Source of the DNA: Prorocentrum cordatum
Lineage: Eukaryota > Sar > Dinophyceae > Prorocentrales > Prorocentraceae
Length of the DNA stretch: 20,000 nt
Direction of reading: 5' to 3'
Assembly (NCBI GenBank): GCA_963575745.1
Contig: CAUYUJ010007258.1
Span: forward strand, 496,514 to 516,513
Shown here piece after piece: positions 1 through 6,976 of this stretch. How positions within the stretch are numbered: the stretch's first letter is position 1; each line of letters begins with the position of its first letter. The position numbers and the translations under genes are program-made. A model generated the notes under the pieces. It saw only the letters and a program-made list of their open reading frames with translations, was not told the origin of the DNA and did no database searches.

Positions 1-242
1 GCCTCCTGCACCTCTGTGGCAACGTGGCCCTCGGAAGGGTCGTCGTCCTCCTCCTCCTCCTCCTCCTCCTCCTCCTCCGTGTCTTCTCGCGTGTCCTCTC
101 CAAGCAAGTCCGATTGTAGTAGGGGATGTGGGGATTTGGGAGCGGGCCTCGGTGGGCGAAACCGCACGGGAAGGGCAAAAAGGGACTCAAGGCTTCCCAG
201 ATGGGCTTGGAGTAGATACTTTAAGGGTAGCTCTTTGGGAGA
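1..242. other. Left flank of the retroelement, no gene
   Basis: No convincing coding sequence is seen. The open frame at the start is a poly-serine translation of a TCC tract. The last part (about 217-242) carries a CTTTAAG block and a GGGAGA block just before the LTR. Both blocks recur just before the 3' LTR (16081-16095), so this flank may include a remnant of a neighbouring copy of the same element rather than plain host DNA. That last point is inference. Confidence 0.5.
46..78 (+). repeat. (TCC)11 microsatellite
   Basis: Eleven uninterrupted TCC units. Its complement, GGA, dominates a larger tract at 17903-18060 in the right flank. Translation gives a serine run that should not be taken as a protein. 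Confidence 0.95.
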
Positions 243-449
243 TGTCATAGAGGATCGGGAATATAGCCTGCGCGCCGCTGCCTTTGGCTCAAGGCACGCG
301 CGCCCTATTTGCCCGGACACTTACCTTAGTGTTCGCTATGTGCTGGAAAGATCACTACATCGATCTTATCTTATCCTATCCATCCACTCCCCATATCGTA
401 TTCCTTCGACATGGAATTGGATGCTATATGAGATGCCTGAGTCATTTCA
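243..449 (+). repeat. 5' long terminal repeat
   Basis: 207 bp, starting TGTCATAG and ending CATTTCA (canonical TG...CA). It aligns without gaps to 16096-16302 with 11 substitutions, 8 of them transitions. The match to the other LTR carries on for a few bases on both sides (GGGAGA before, GACTT after), so the exact ends are a judgement based on TG...CA. It should contain promoter and polyadenylation signals, but none is recognisable by eye. It holds a DinoSL-like string at 275-293. At 207 bp it is short for so large an element. Confidence 0.92.
275..293 (+). promoter_or_regulatory. Spliced-leader-like string in the 5' LTR
   Basis: The last 11 nt, TTTGGCTCAAG, match the 3' end of the 22-nt dinoflagellate spliced leader exactly. 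CCG and GCC upstream fit its first half, with two substitutions and a 2-nt gap. The string is unchanged in the other LTR although the LTRs differ elsewhere. Relict spliced leaders, left when trans-spliced mRNA is reverse transcribed and reinserted, are an established feature of dinoflagellate genes. Here it may mark the start of the R region. This is inference. Confidence 0.55.
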
Positions 450-866
450 GACTTGGTAGCGTAGCTGGCCGCACTCTCGTGCGGTCAGCTATTGCTCTTC
501 TTATCCTCACGCTATCCGGCACGATCTTCGTGACCAATTTCCACCCTGCGCCACCACTCCAACTAAATTTACGAAGATCAATTCAAGAGCAAGAAGCAAC
601 ACGAGAGGTACGACGTCTAGACAACATTGGTACCAGATACGCTTCATCACTGCGCTACTACCAACCGCTCGGCAACGAGCCAAAAGCGCAGCACTTGAAG
701 CATAGGCGGGGAGACCCGCAAGATAAAGCGCCTCGTACACTTGACAAGGCGCTACAAGCCCTACCCCAGCGCGGCAACGCGCCTGATAACCACCCATATA
801 TTCACAGCCTTGGGTTGGTTATCTTCGCCATCATATGGTTTGCGCTGGGGGGCAGCAATCGGACAC
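450..866 (+). other. Untranslated leader between LTR and gag
   Basis: This stretch lies between the LTR and the first in-frame gag ATG at 867. It has a candidate primer binding site at its start and three perfect GNRA-loop hairpins (667-680, 706-719, 769-782). A frame-2 opening runs from inside the LTR to 886 and reads the hairpins as G-N/D-x-P, but the product has no recognisable domain and ends out of frame with gag. I treat it as leader RNA. An upstream peptide cannot be excluded. Confidence 0.55.
454..468 (+). promoter_or_regulatory. Candidate tRNA primer binding site
   Basis: TGGTAGCG begins 5 nt after the LTR end. TGG complements the universal CCA tail, and TGGTAGCG fits the 3' end of an initiator-methionine tRNA such as the yeast one (...CGCUACCA), the primer commonly used by Ty1/copia elements. 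Identity is only convincing over 8 nt, and the following bases (TAGCTGG) depart from the yeast sequence. The dinoflagellate tRNA would have to be compared. Confidence 0.45.
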
Positions 867-2207
867 ATGCGCCGAGGAGACAATAGCACAGATGGGCAAA
901 CACATGGCCCATACTGGGACCCTCGAGGCAACGTACCTTTCCGCGAATACGTTTATGAGGTCAACGCGCGGCTTAACGTCACAAGCGGACGCATGACGCC
1001 ACAAGCCCAAGCAGCCGCCATACAACGCGGCCTGGGCGGCCTAGCGAGGACACTCGCCATGAGGGTACCACCTGACATCATAAACAATGGTGCGGACATT
1101 TATGGTGTCCACACCGACCCAGTAACCTATATTATGTTTCTCCTAAGCATGAAGTTCGAACGCTTGGAAGATGAACGCCAGCTCACTTCAGGCACTCAAC
1201 TCATCGTCTTCCACGTGCTTCACGGAGAACGAATCGATGTAACCTTTACTCGGTTCGAAATGGTCCGTATTGAGGCGCAGTGGGTGTGTTTTGACCTTCC
1301 CAACTTCCAACTGCTCACGACTATCCTGTTCCGCGCCCTAGGCGTTGGCAACCAGCGAGCCATGCAACTCTCACAGCCACTCAACCACCAAATGCCCCGA
1401 ACACAACAGCAGCATGACGAACTGCGTGAGAGGATGCGCTCTATAGGCCATTTGTCAGAACGGGCTCCCGGCAACATAGGATCAGTGTTTGGAAGGGGAA
1501 GGGGGACTGGCAGTGGCAACTTCTATATTATCTTAACCACTGAAGCTCAGCCTGGCAGCGGGCCCTCAAACATATGGGCCGACGATCCTGGAGAATCTAC
1601 TGCCCTACTAGCAGGGGGCCGATCACAACCGAGCTGGGCAACCAGCCCTCCTCCTAGAGAGCCTCAACCCAACCGTTCCCCATGGGGCGAAGCGAATCCC
1701 CGAAACGACGGGATATCCACCTACTTAGGTAACGACGATTTCGACTCCGGCACCGACGCCGACGCTATATTATCAGATGGTATCGAACCCCTAGATTGGC
1801 CAGATATCATGCAAATGGAAGGTGACAATCAGCGTGCTGAACACCTTCTCAGGTTATTACAGCAGGCAAAGCGTAGGTGGAGGAGGTTTACACGAAAACC
1901 GGCGCGTCGTGTTAGGAGGGGGATACGGAGGAGCTGCAAAGGAAAAGGTAAGGGCAAACGGGGTCGCCGAAGGTTGAACGGACGAGGCATCGCGGCTTTC
2001 CTCCAGAGGCTTTCAGATGATCAGTATGATGAGATATTTTTCGGGGGAAAAGGCCGCGGAAAAGGCCGCGGGGAAACCTCTGGCAAAGGTAAGGGCAGGC
2101 GGGGAAGCCCGCGAGGTAGGGACTGCCAGATCCTGAAGTGCCATGAGTGTGATAGTACCGATCATGTTGTAAAAGACTGTCCAGCGCAGGGAAATGGAAA
2201 AGGGTAG
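867..2207 (+). CDS. gag: Gag polyprotein with CCHC zinc knuckle
   Basis: This is the structural protein that would coat element RNA in virus-like particles. The frame is open from 741, but 867 is its first ATG (product starts MRRGDNSTDG), giving about 446 residues. The first 200 residues form an alpha-helical, Gag-like region with no low complexity. The tail is strongly basic (K/R/G repeats, about 1870-2130), suited to RNA binding. It ends with a zinc knuckle, C-x2-C-x4-H-x4-C, encoded by 2139-2180 (CHEC...H...C), close to the end of the protein as in Copia Gags. The TAG stop at 2205-2207 overlaps a +1 frame that continues into the next segment. Hairpins of the GNRA family fall inside the gene at 1550, 1633 and 2099, the second read in another codon phase. 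Gag identity is firm; the start is likely but not proven. Confidence 0.88.
   Translation: MRRGDNSTDGQTHGPYWDPRGNVPFREYVYEVNARLNVTSGRMTPQAQAAAIQRGLGGLARTLAMRVPPDIINNGADIYGVHTDPVTYIMFLLSMKFERLEDERQLTSGTQLIVFHVLHGERIDVTFTRFEMVRIEAQWVCFDLPNFQLLTTILFRALGVGNQRAMQLSQPLNHQMPRTQQQHDELRERMRSIGHLSERAPGNIGSVFGRGRGTGSGNFYIILTTEAQPGSGPSNIWADDPGESTALLAGGRSQPSWATSPPPREPQPNRSPWGEANPRNDGISTYLGNDDFDSGTDADAILSDGIEPLDWPDIMQMEGDNQRAEHLLRLLQQAKRRWRRFTRKPARRVRRGIRRSCKGKGKGKRGRRRLNGRGIAAFLQRLSDDQYDEIFFGGKGRGKGRGETSGKGKGRRGSPRGRDCQILKCHECDSTDHVVKDCPAQGNGKG
2139..2180 (+). other. Zinc knuckle coding segment of Gag
   Basis: Encodes Cys-His-Glu-Cys, then four residues, His, four residues, Cys: the C-x2-C-x4-H-x4-C retroviral-type knuckle that binds zinc and RNA. 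All four ligands are intact. Confidence 0.93.
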
Positions 2208-2622
2208 ATCGACCGCAGTCCATTTAGGCTCAAGTGAACCGTCTATTGAATATCTGAGCCTCCAAGACGTTGAGGCTGTGGAACATATATTTTTCACTTG
2301 GGCTAGCAGTATGGACAATTTGGATGAGCTCGAGGCGTGCGGCCATGGGCTTTACGCGCACTACCTCGAGTACCTCCGCAGGTTTGTTATCGGAAATATC
2401 GAGCTTACGCCTGTGGAGAACGGAACGCTGGGAAACCAGCCCCTTTCTTTCTTCGACTGGATGTTCGGTAACCCAGGCAACATCATGGCCTACGAGAGCA
2501 GCGACGAGGAAGTCACTGTTGCGGCCTCGCCGTCGGAGGTAGACCACAACCTTCGACGTCAACCCGACCTCATGCCTGGAAACAGGCCAACTCCAGTATA
2601 TCCTCCAAATTTGGTGATCTGA
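2194..2622 (+). CDS. Post-gag segment, acidic, unknown function
   Basis: This frame-1 segment overlaps the end of gag by 14 nt and would join it by a +1 shift at GGG-TAG-A. The product (about 142 residues from an internal ATG) has a helical, acidic N-terminal half and a disordered Asp/Glu- and Pro-containing end. No domain is recognised. Two GNRA-type hairpins sit in it (2427-2440, 2574-2587), both read as G-N-x-P. A string closely resembling the dinoflagellate spliced leader lies at 2212-2234. It is most likely part of the same ancestral polyprotein, separated by an indel or by frameshifting. Confidence 0.6.
   Translation: MEKGRSTAVHLGSSEPSIEYLSLQDVEAVEHIFFTWASSMDNLDELEACGHGLYAHYLEYLRRFVIGNIELTPVENGTLGNQPLSFFDWMFGNPGNIMAYESSDEEVTVAASPSEVDHNLRRQPDLMPGNRPTPVYPPNLVI
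2212..2234 (+). promoter_or_regulatory. Relict dinoflagellate spliced-leader-like sequence
   Basis: CCATTTAGGCTCAAG (2220-2234) differs from the last 15 nt of DinoSL by one base. Upstream, ACCGCAG fits the leader's first half with one substitution, and one extra T separates the halves. By a rough count, a 15-mer with one mismatch is not expected by chance in 40 kb of strand. It lies 5 nt after the gag stop, where a new reading frame starts. It is read through as coding sequence (T-A-V-H-L-G-S-S). Whether it is a relict of trans-splicing or a coincidence of codons needs other copies of the element. Confidence 0.55.
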
Positions 2623-2906
2623 TGATAGTAGAGGTTCAAGCATTCACCGTGGGTGTGCCAGGAAGCCCTCACGTACCACCTTGCATGCTCGCGCCAGGCG
2701 AGTACGGACCGCACACGATTCTGCAGACTCCCATGCAGATGCACGCTGCACTGGTCGTAGCATATCCCGAGAGTCAAGAGAGTGTCGAGAGTGGCCACAT
2801 GATGCTACAAGACACCGATGCCTGTGACGACTCGGAGTTATTGTTAGCGGCCCTTACTCTCATCGACAGCTTGCACCCCGAGGACGCGCAGCGACATGTG
2901 TGGTAA
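2622..2906 (+). CDS. Polyprotein segment, unknown
   Basis: This frame-3 segment of 94 residues overlaps the end of the previous one in a TGATGATAG context. It has no recognised domain; the C-terminal part is acidic and possibly helical. Frame 3 resumes after the TAA at 2904-2906 in the Pro-rich linker. It is probably a fragment of the decayed polyprotein. Confidence 0.4.
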   Translation: MIVEVQAFTVGVPGSPHVPPCMLAPGEYGPHTILQTPMQMHAALVVAYPESQESVESGHMMLQDTDACDDSELLLAALTLIDSLHPEDAQRHVW

Positions 2907-2960
2907 AGTACTTGGTATTCTAGAGGGAGATGGCGCCAAGCCCTTGAAAGGGCCATCCCC

Positions 2961-3626
2961 ATGCGTGGACAGGCGCCCCCTCCGCCGGGATGGGGTCTCC
3001 AGGCGGCGGGGCTACAGCCCAACCACACGGCCATGCGACATGTTATCGGGCAGCCTTCATATGACTATGATCAGCTCGAGGCGCACGCTATGCTCGGTAA
3101 CGGGCCTGAGCCGACTACCGCACCGCCGACTCCGGGACAGCCAAGCGATGCTCAGACGCTTGTACAGCAGGGGAACCCGCCCGTCCCGGCTGGGCCAATG
3201 ACCATTGTCATTGGCAACCCGATGTCAGAAGTTGAAGAAGATGATGGATGTGGAATGTGCGAGGACGAGACCACCATCCTCATGATGATGGAAGTCAATG
3301 GTAAGGACGAGGAGGTGGACTATGACCCAGACAGTCCTGACGCACCACCACCCGCACAAGAGCAAATTGTGCCATACCCCAGTCAGCAGGGAGACCTGCC
3401 TTCCCAAGATGCGCCGCCTGCGGCCCCGCAGGAACCCCCGCCGGCTCCTGCTCAGGCTACGTCGGCGGCATCATCTGATGAACATGCCAGGAGGTCTCGT
3501 TCGCATCCACGCCTTAGGGGCGACCCTCACCCTCAAGCACGGCTCCCACGCAGCCCCATCAGAGCATGCCTCTCGACGAGGGGGTCAGCTGCTCGCCTAC
3601 AACGACCCCAGGCGTCAAACGGGTGA
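2961..3626 (+). CDS. Pro/Ala/Gln-rich disordered linker
   Basis: Frame 3, 221 residues, rich in Pro, Ala, Gln and acidic residues, with an Asp/Glu/Met stretch in the middle. It is predicted disordered by composition and no enzyme is recognisable. It carries hairpins 3092-3105 (loop GTAA) and 3386-3399 (loop GAGA), plus degenerate copies at 3167 and 3516. From about 3530 the sense reading seems to pass to frame 1, so the last 30 residues are doubtful. Confidence 0.45.
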   Translation: MRGQAPPPPGWGLQAAGLQPNHTAMRHVIGQPSYDYDQLEAHAMLGNGPEPTTAPPTPGQPSDAQTLVQQGNPPVPAGPMTIVIGNPMSEVEEDDGCGMCEDETTILMMMEVNGKDEEVDYDPDSPDAPPPAQEQIVPYPSQQGDLPSQDAPPAAPQEPPPAPAQATSAASSDEHARRSRSHPRLRGDPHPQARLPRSPIRACLSTRGSAARLQRPQASNG

Positions 3627-4794
3627 GCACTCTGCCTTTGGAAAGGGCAACCCAGCCTACAGGGGCGCCCAAGGCAGGTCCACACGGGGCGGCTATCATG
3701 TCGCGACGAACGTTCGACGTCCTGAGATAGAGGCAGCGCGGAAACAGTTGCGGACCATCATTGAGGAGCGCAAGCGCTACAGGCCAGACGCGGTCTGCGG
3801 CCCGTGCTCACAGCCATTCCAGGAACACAGACCTGGGCGCCCTGTAGGTCTCAATGAGGTCTTAAGCCCGAACAGAGGCCGCACTCCTGCAAAGGAGGGT
3901 CATCCACCGTTGGTCCCTCTGACCCAAGCAGAGATCGACGAGGTCAATCGTCGTCTCGGAACCACGGCTCACAGGAGCTCTACGGCCGAGGAGGTCCAAC
4001 CTCCGCGGGGACTTGAGCCTATGACCCAGGAAGAGAAAGATGCGCTCAATCGCCTTCCTGGAATGCGGGGAAGCCCGCCTGGCGTCTCCAGTCAGGCCCA
4101 ACAGCAAGAGATGATGGATAACGATGAACAGGAGGTTCAGCGAGCCGCAGCAGAAACGGAGCGCAAGCGAGTGGCAGAAGCGCGCGCCCGCGAGGCAACT
4201 CGCCGAATGCTGCTGGAGTCACGAGGGGGGGCAAGGAAGCCCCCACTCCAACCGAAGGCCAAAAGCGAAACACGTGCACCTAGGACGCCTTCGGGGGAAA
4301 GACAGAAAGCGTCGACCCGCTCAGAGGAGCTCGGGTTCGATGTGCAGATGGGGAGGCCCCTTTCTGAAATGCCGAAGTCACCGACTCGTGCAGCTCCTGC
4401 GCAGAGACCCGACCCTAGGCAACAACCTCAGGGCTCCGTGGAGATCCGCAGACGACAGCCTAGCCGTAGCGGCTCTATCGCCGGCAAGGCCAAGGCATTC
4501 GAGCGTGCAGGGATTACCCCTACGCCGGCCTCGCCCGCGGCGGCACGCCCCAAGAAGTCTGAGGAAGGTGCCTTGTCTAGGGGTACCTGGGCGCCTGAGA
4601 TCAGGAGCAGCGCCAGCCGAGAGACGCCGCGGGGAAGCCCGCCAGGCGCTGCAGCCGCAGCATCCTCATCCTCAGGAGCCGCAGACTCATCGGCGACAGA
4701 GGCTCCTTTGCGGGGAAACCCGCCAGAGGATAAGCTGCACCACCCAGGGGATACTTCCTTTACTAGCGGGAGTCAGGCGTTAATCAATGATTGA
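3528..4794 (+). CDS. Arg/Pro/Ser-rich linker with short coiled coil
   Basis: Frame 1; an open frame exists from 3298, but the segment before about 3528 looks like an out-of-frame translation of the Pro-rich linker. The product is highly charged. A helical, coiled-coil-like Glu/Arg/Ala stretch is encoded around 4120-4230, followed by a Ser/Arg/Pro-rich tail. Hairpins at 4065, 4629 and 4710 are read as R-G-S/N-P-P. The frame closes with TGA at 4792-4794 but stays open immediately after, straight into the Tpt1-like domain, so this looks like the N-terminal partner of that domain broken by a nonsense change (CGA to TGA is possible). Confidence 0.5.
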
Positions 4795-5619
4795 CGTGCT
4801 CTGCGGAATCTTCCACCGATACGCTCGGTTGATGAGGCGTTCGTGGAGAGCTGCAGGCAGAAAAATATTGTTCCGAGTCGTAATCATACACTCAAGCAGC
4901 TTAGTAAATGCTTCGGCAGGATCTGCAGACACGCGCCTGACAGACCACACAATCCAGTGTGGAGCCTTGAGACGTTCGACGATCATGATGGATGGATCAA
5001 TCTCTATGAGCTCGTACACGAGCTTCCGCGGCACAACGGACGTACGAGACAGGACGGGTACAACCCGAGAATGGATGAGGCCAAGATCATCGCCGAGACC
5101 TTCTACAAAAGAACGGTTGACCAGATGCCTGCCATCATGATGGCGATCGTCCACATCCGCGAGGCGGACGGTGAGGAGAAGCAGCGTCTGCAGTTCAAGG
5201 TCCTGGTGCGAGATTCTGGCACGTCCGATATATTCATCCGTGCCTCGCAAGGGCACTCGTGGACGCTCAAGGCTCCTTGGTCGTTGTACAAGTACATTGT
5301 ACTGCACGACAATCCTGCCGGGAGACCGGCCCCATACCCCGAGGTTGCCATGCACGGCGCACGGCGGGCAGCTTTCGAGGGCATCATGTGGCATGGCCTT
5401 TCCTGTCGCAAAGAACACAACACCAAGAAGAAAGGGACTGGCCGATCACGCATCCACTTTGTCCCGACGCTTCGTCGTCGCGGCGTGCAGAGTGGATGGG
5501 ACCCCGATTCCGAGATCGTCATCTTTGTGGACTGGCACCAAGCCCTGAAGGACGGGATCGACTTTTGCTGGTCCTACAATGGGGTTCTCTTATCAGAAGG
5601 ACAAAAACGGCATTATTGA
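4795..5619 (+). CDS. Tpt1/KptA-like RNA 2'-phosphotransferase domain
   Basis: Tpt1/KptA enzymes move the 2'-phosphate left at an RNA ligation junction onto NAD+, as in tRNA splicing. Counting from the GTG at 4843, visible family motifs are LSK...RICRHA (Arg29-His30), DGWINLYEL (49-57), IRASQGHSW (132-140), MHGA...IMWHGL (170-186, for the usual HGT...I..GL), RIHF (203-206), and IVIFVD...ALKDGIDF...NGVLLSEG (225-253). Order and spacing fit a complete fold of about 230 residues. Of the four catalytic residues known in yeast Tpt1 (Arg, His, Arg, Arg), the first three are present. The last, usually in an S-G-x-R string, reads S-G-W-D here (217-220), so activity is doubtful. The frame is continuous upstream through TGA 4792, so the domain was part of a larger polyprotein. 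It shifts to frame 2 near 5595. Family recognition is by motif, from memory. Confidence 0.82.
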   Translation, partial: RALRNLPPIRSVDEAFVESCRQKNIVPSRNHTLKQLSKCFGRICRHAPDRPHNPVWSLETFDDHDGWINLYELVHELPRHNGRTRQDGYNPRMDEAKIIAETFYKRTVDQMPAIMMAIVHIREADGEEKQRLQFKVLVRDSGTSDIFIRASQGHSWTLKAPWSLYKYIVLHDNPAGRPAPYPEVAMHGARRAAFEGIMWHGLSCRKEHNTKKKGTGRSRIHFVPTLRRRGVQSGWDPDSEIVIFVDWHQALKDGIDFCWSYNGVLLSEGQKRHY

Positions 5620-6169
5620 GCCGTATTACATTACATACGTGGAGGAACTCTCCACAGGGAAGCAATGGCGGAACCCAGAATATATGGGCAGTCGCCGTGC
5701 ACGCGTTCCCACTGCCATAATGACGGCACCGAACAGGTGGAAAAGTGCAGGCAGTGCTAGTATTATGCACAGGTGGTCTCTTGACCGAGATGCGAATGAG
5801 CCTCATACGGTTTATGGTCAAAGAGAGGTAGGGGACCATTACAGCCCAACAGTGCTGGGAAACCAGCCCGAAATCCACCAGATCCTCATGATCAACGAGA
5901 GCAAGGCAGGAAGCGCGGCTCCAAGCCGTGCTCCAAGACAAGGGCCTAGTGCCATATCTTGGCAGGTCCTCAGCACCTCGGATCTGGATCAGATCGCGGC
6001 TGCTCTAAATCTTGAGCAAGCGGAACAGCTAGCGGACAGACTGTGCCAGCAAGATCCCTGGGCCGCAGGTCAGGGGGCGATGTCCGCCATGGTGACACGC
6101 AACCGCCAGGCCGTGCAGGGAAACCTGCCCGTTAATGGACTCATAAACGACATGCCCGAACCGCAGTGA
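5579..6169 (+). CDS. Linker after the Tpt1-like domain
   Basis: Frame 2. It takes over from the Tpt1-like segment by a +1 shift near 5595, so its first residues after the shift complete the end of that domain. The remaining 170 or so residues include a helical stretch around 5960-6060 and no known domain. Hairpins at 5854 (LGNQP) and 6115 (QGNLP) lie in it. It stops at TGA 6167-6169, where CGA is a possible ancestral codon, and the frame then continues open. Confidence 0.45.
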   Translation: MGFSYQKDKNGIIEPYYITYVEELSTGKQWRNPEYMGSRRARVPTAIMTAPNRWKSAGSASIMHRWSLDRDANEPHTVYGQREVGDHYSPTVLGNQPEIHQILMINESKAGSAAPSRAPRQGPSAISWQVLSTSDLDQIAAALNLEQAEQLADRLCQQDPWAAGQGAMSAMVTRNRQAVQGNLPVNGLINDMPEPQ

Positions 6170-6958
6170 GACCCGCAAGCGTTCGGCCGCATCTTCGGAG
6201 AGCCTGCTCGATTCGAGCAGATGCCAGGGAGCCCCTCACATAGCATGCACACCCCGAGGGGCATGACCCCAGTGGCGACACCACCAGCACAGTCTCCGTT
6301 TGGGACTCCTGGTCGATCTGCCACGAATGGCACTCTCATGGAGCGGAGTGCCGCGGCCAGAGCTGAGCATGGCGCAGCTCTTTTGAGCCTGATGCCACCG
6401 GGCACGCCAACGAGTCTGAAGGGAAACCTGCCTGGTACTCCAGTACATCACCGACCTTCAGCTGGCCAAAACACTGCTGCTGGAGTGCCCGATGATTACC
6501 GCGCAAGGGTGGCAGCTGCGGCACAACAGGTGCAGAGTCACAACCTGCCCCACCCGAGCGGTCAGAGGTGGAGGCCAGCCTGGTCCTGGGAGCCAGAGGG
6601 TCCGAATCCACTTGACCCTGCTCGGCAACGAGCCTTTATCCCGGCCTTCAATGCTCATCCGAGCATGGCTCAGGGCCAGAGGCCAGCGCCAGCACCAATG
6701 GATCCGCCTCTGTACCCAGACGGGCCTAGAGCCCCGAACAGATTTGTTCGCGAGACTGCGGATCAGTTTCATAGCCTCACGAATGCGCGCTGCAGTGATC
6801 AGTCCATGCACGGCTTTCATGCCTGCACCGACGACGCCAGAGGTGGCCGTCCAGTGGTACGGCCCATTCGATATCATCAGGCAGTAGGGGAGTACCAGAC
6901 TACATCAGGCAGACGTAGGCAGGCGCAGGCAGGCAGGTGCAGGCAGGCGGTGTTTTAG
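6170..6958 (+). CDS. Pro-rich linker segment, unknown
   Basis: This is the frame-2 continuation after TGA 6167; the first ATG in it is at 6221. The product is rich in Pro, Ala, Gly and Arg with many small Pro motifs, probably disordered, and has no domain I recognise. The hairpin at 6620-6633 is read here as A-R-Q-R-A, not as G-N-x-P. It ends at TAG 6956-6958 inside a GCAGGCAG-type tandem repeat, beyond which frame 3 carries the polyprotein. Confidence 0.4.
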   Translation, partial: DPQAFGRIFGEPARFEQMPGSPSHSMHTPRGMTPVATPPAQSPFGTPGRSATNGTLMERSAAARAEHGAALLSLMPPGTPTSLKGNLPGTPVHHRPSAGQNTAAGVPDDYRARVAAAAQQVQSHNLPHPSGQRWRPAWSWEPEGPNPLDPARQRAFIPAFNAHPSMAQGQRPAPAPMDPPLYPDGPRAPNRFVRETADQFHSLTNARCSDQSMHGFHACTDDARGGRPVVRPIRYHQAVGEYQTTSGRRRQAQAGRCRQAVF

Positions 6959-6976
6959 GCGCAGGCAGGCGGTGCA
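6905..6976 (+). repeat. GCAGGCAG-type tandem repeat at a frame change
   Basis: Degenerate short tandem repeat of AGGC/GCAGGCAG units over about 70 nt. The coding frame changes from 2 to 3 across it, and a stop (6956) lies in it, so slippage here may be what broke the polyprotein. Confidence 0.75.

Noticed and set aside
284-886. 200-codon open frame across the 5' LTR and leader
   Set aside because: No domain, begins inside the LTR, the equivalent frame in the 3' LTR leads elsewhere. Kept only as a possible upstream peptide.
4011-4018. Minus-strand match to the end of the spliced leader (GGCTCAAG)
   Set aside because: Only 8 nt, with no further similarity; expected by chance.
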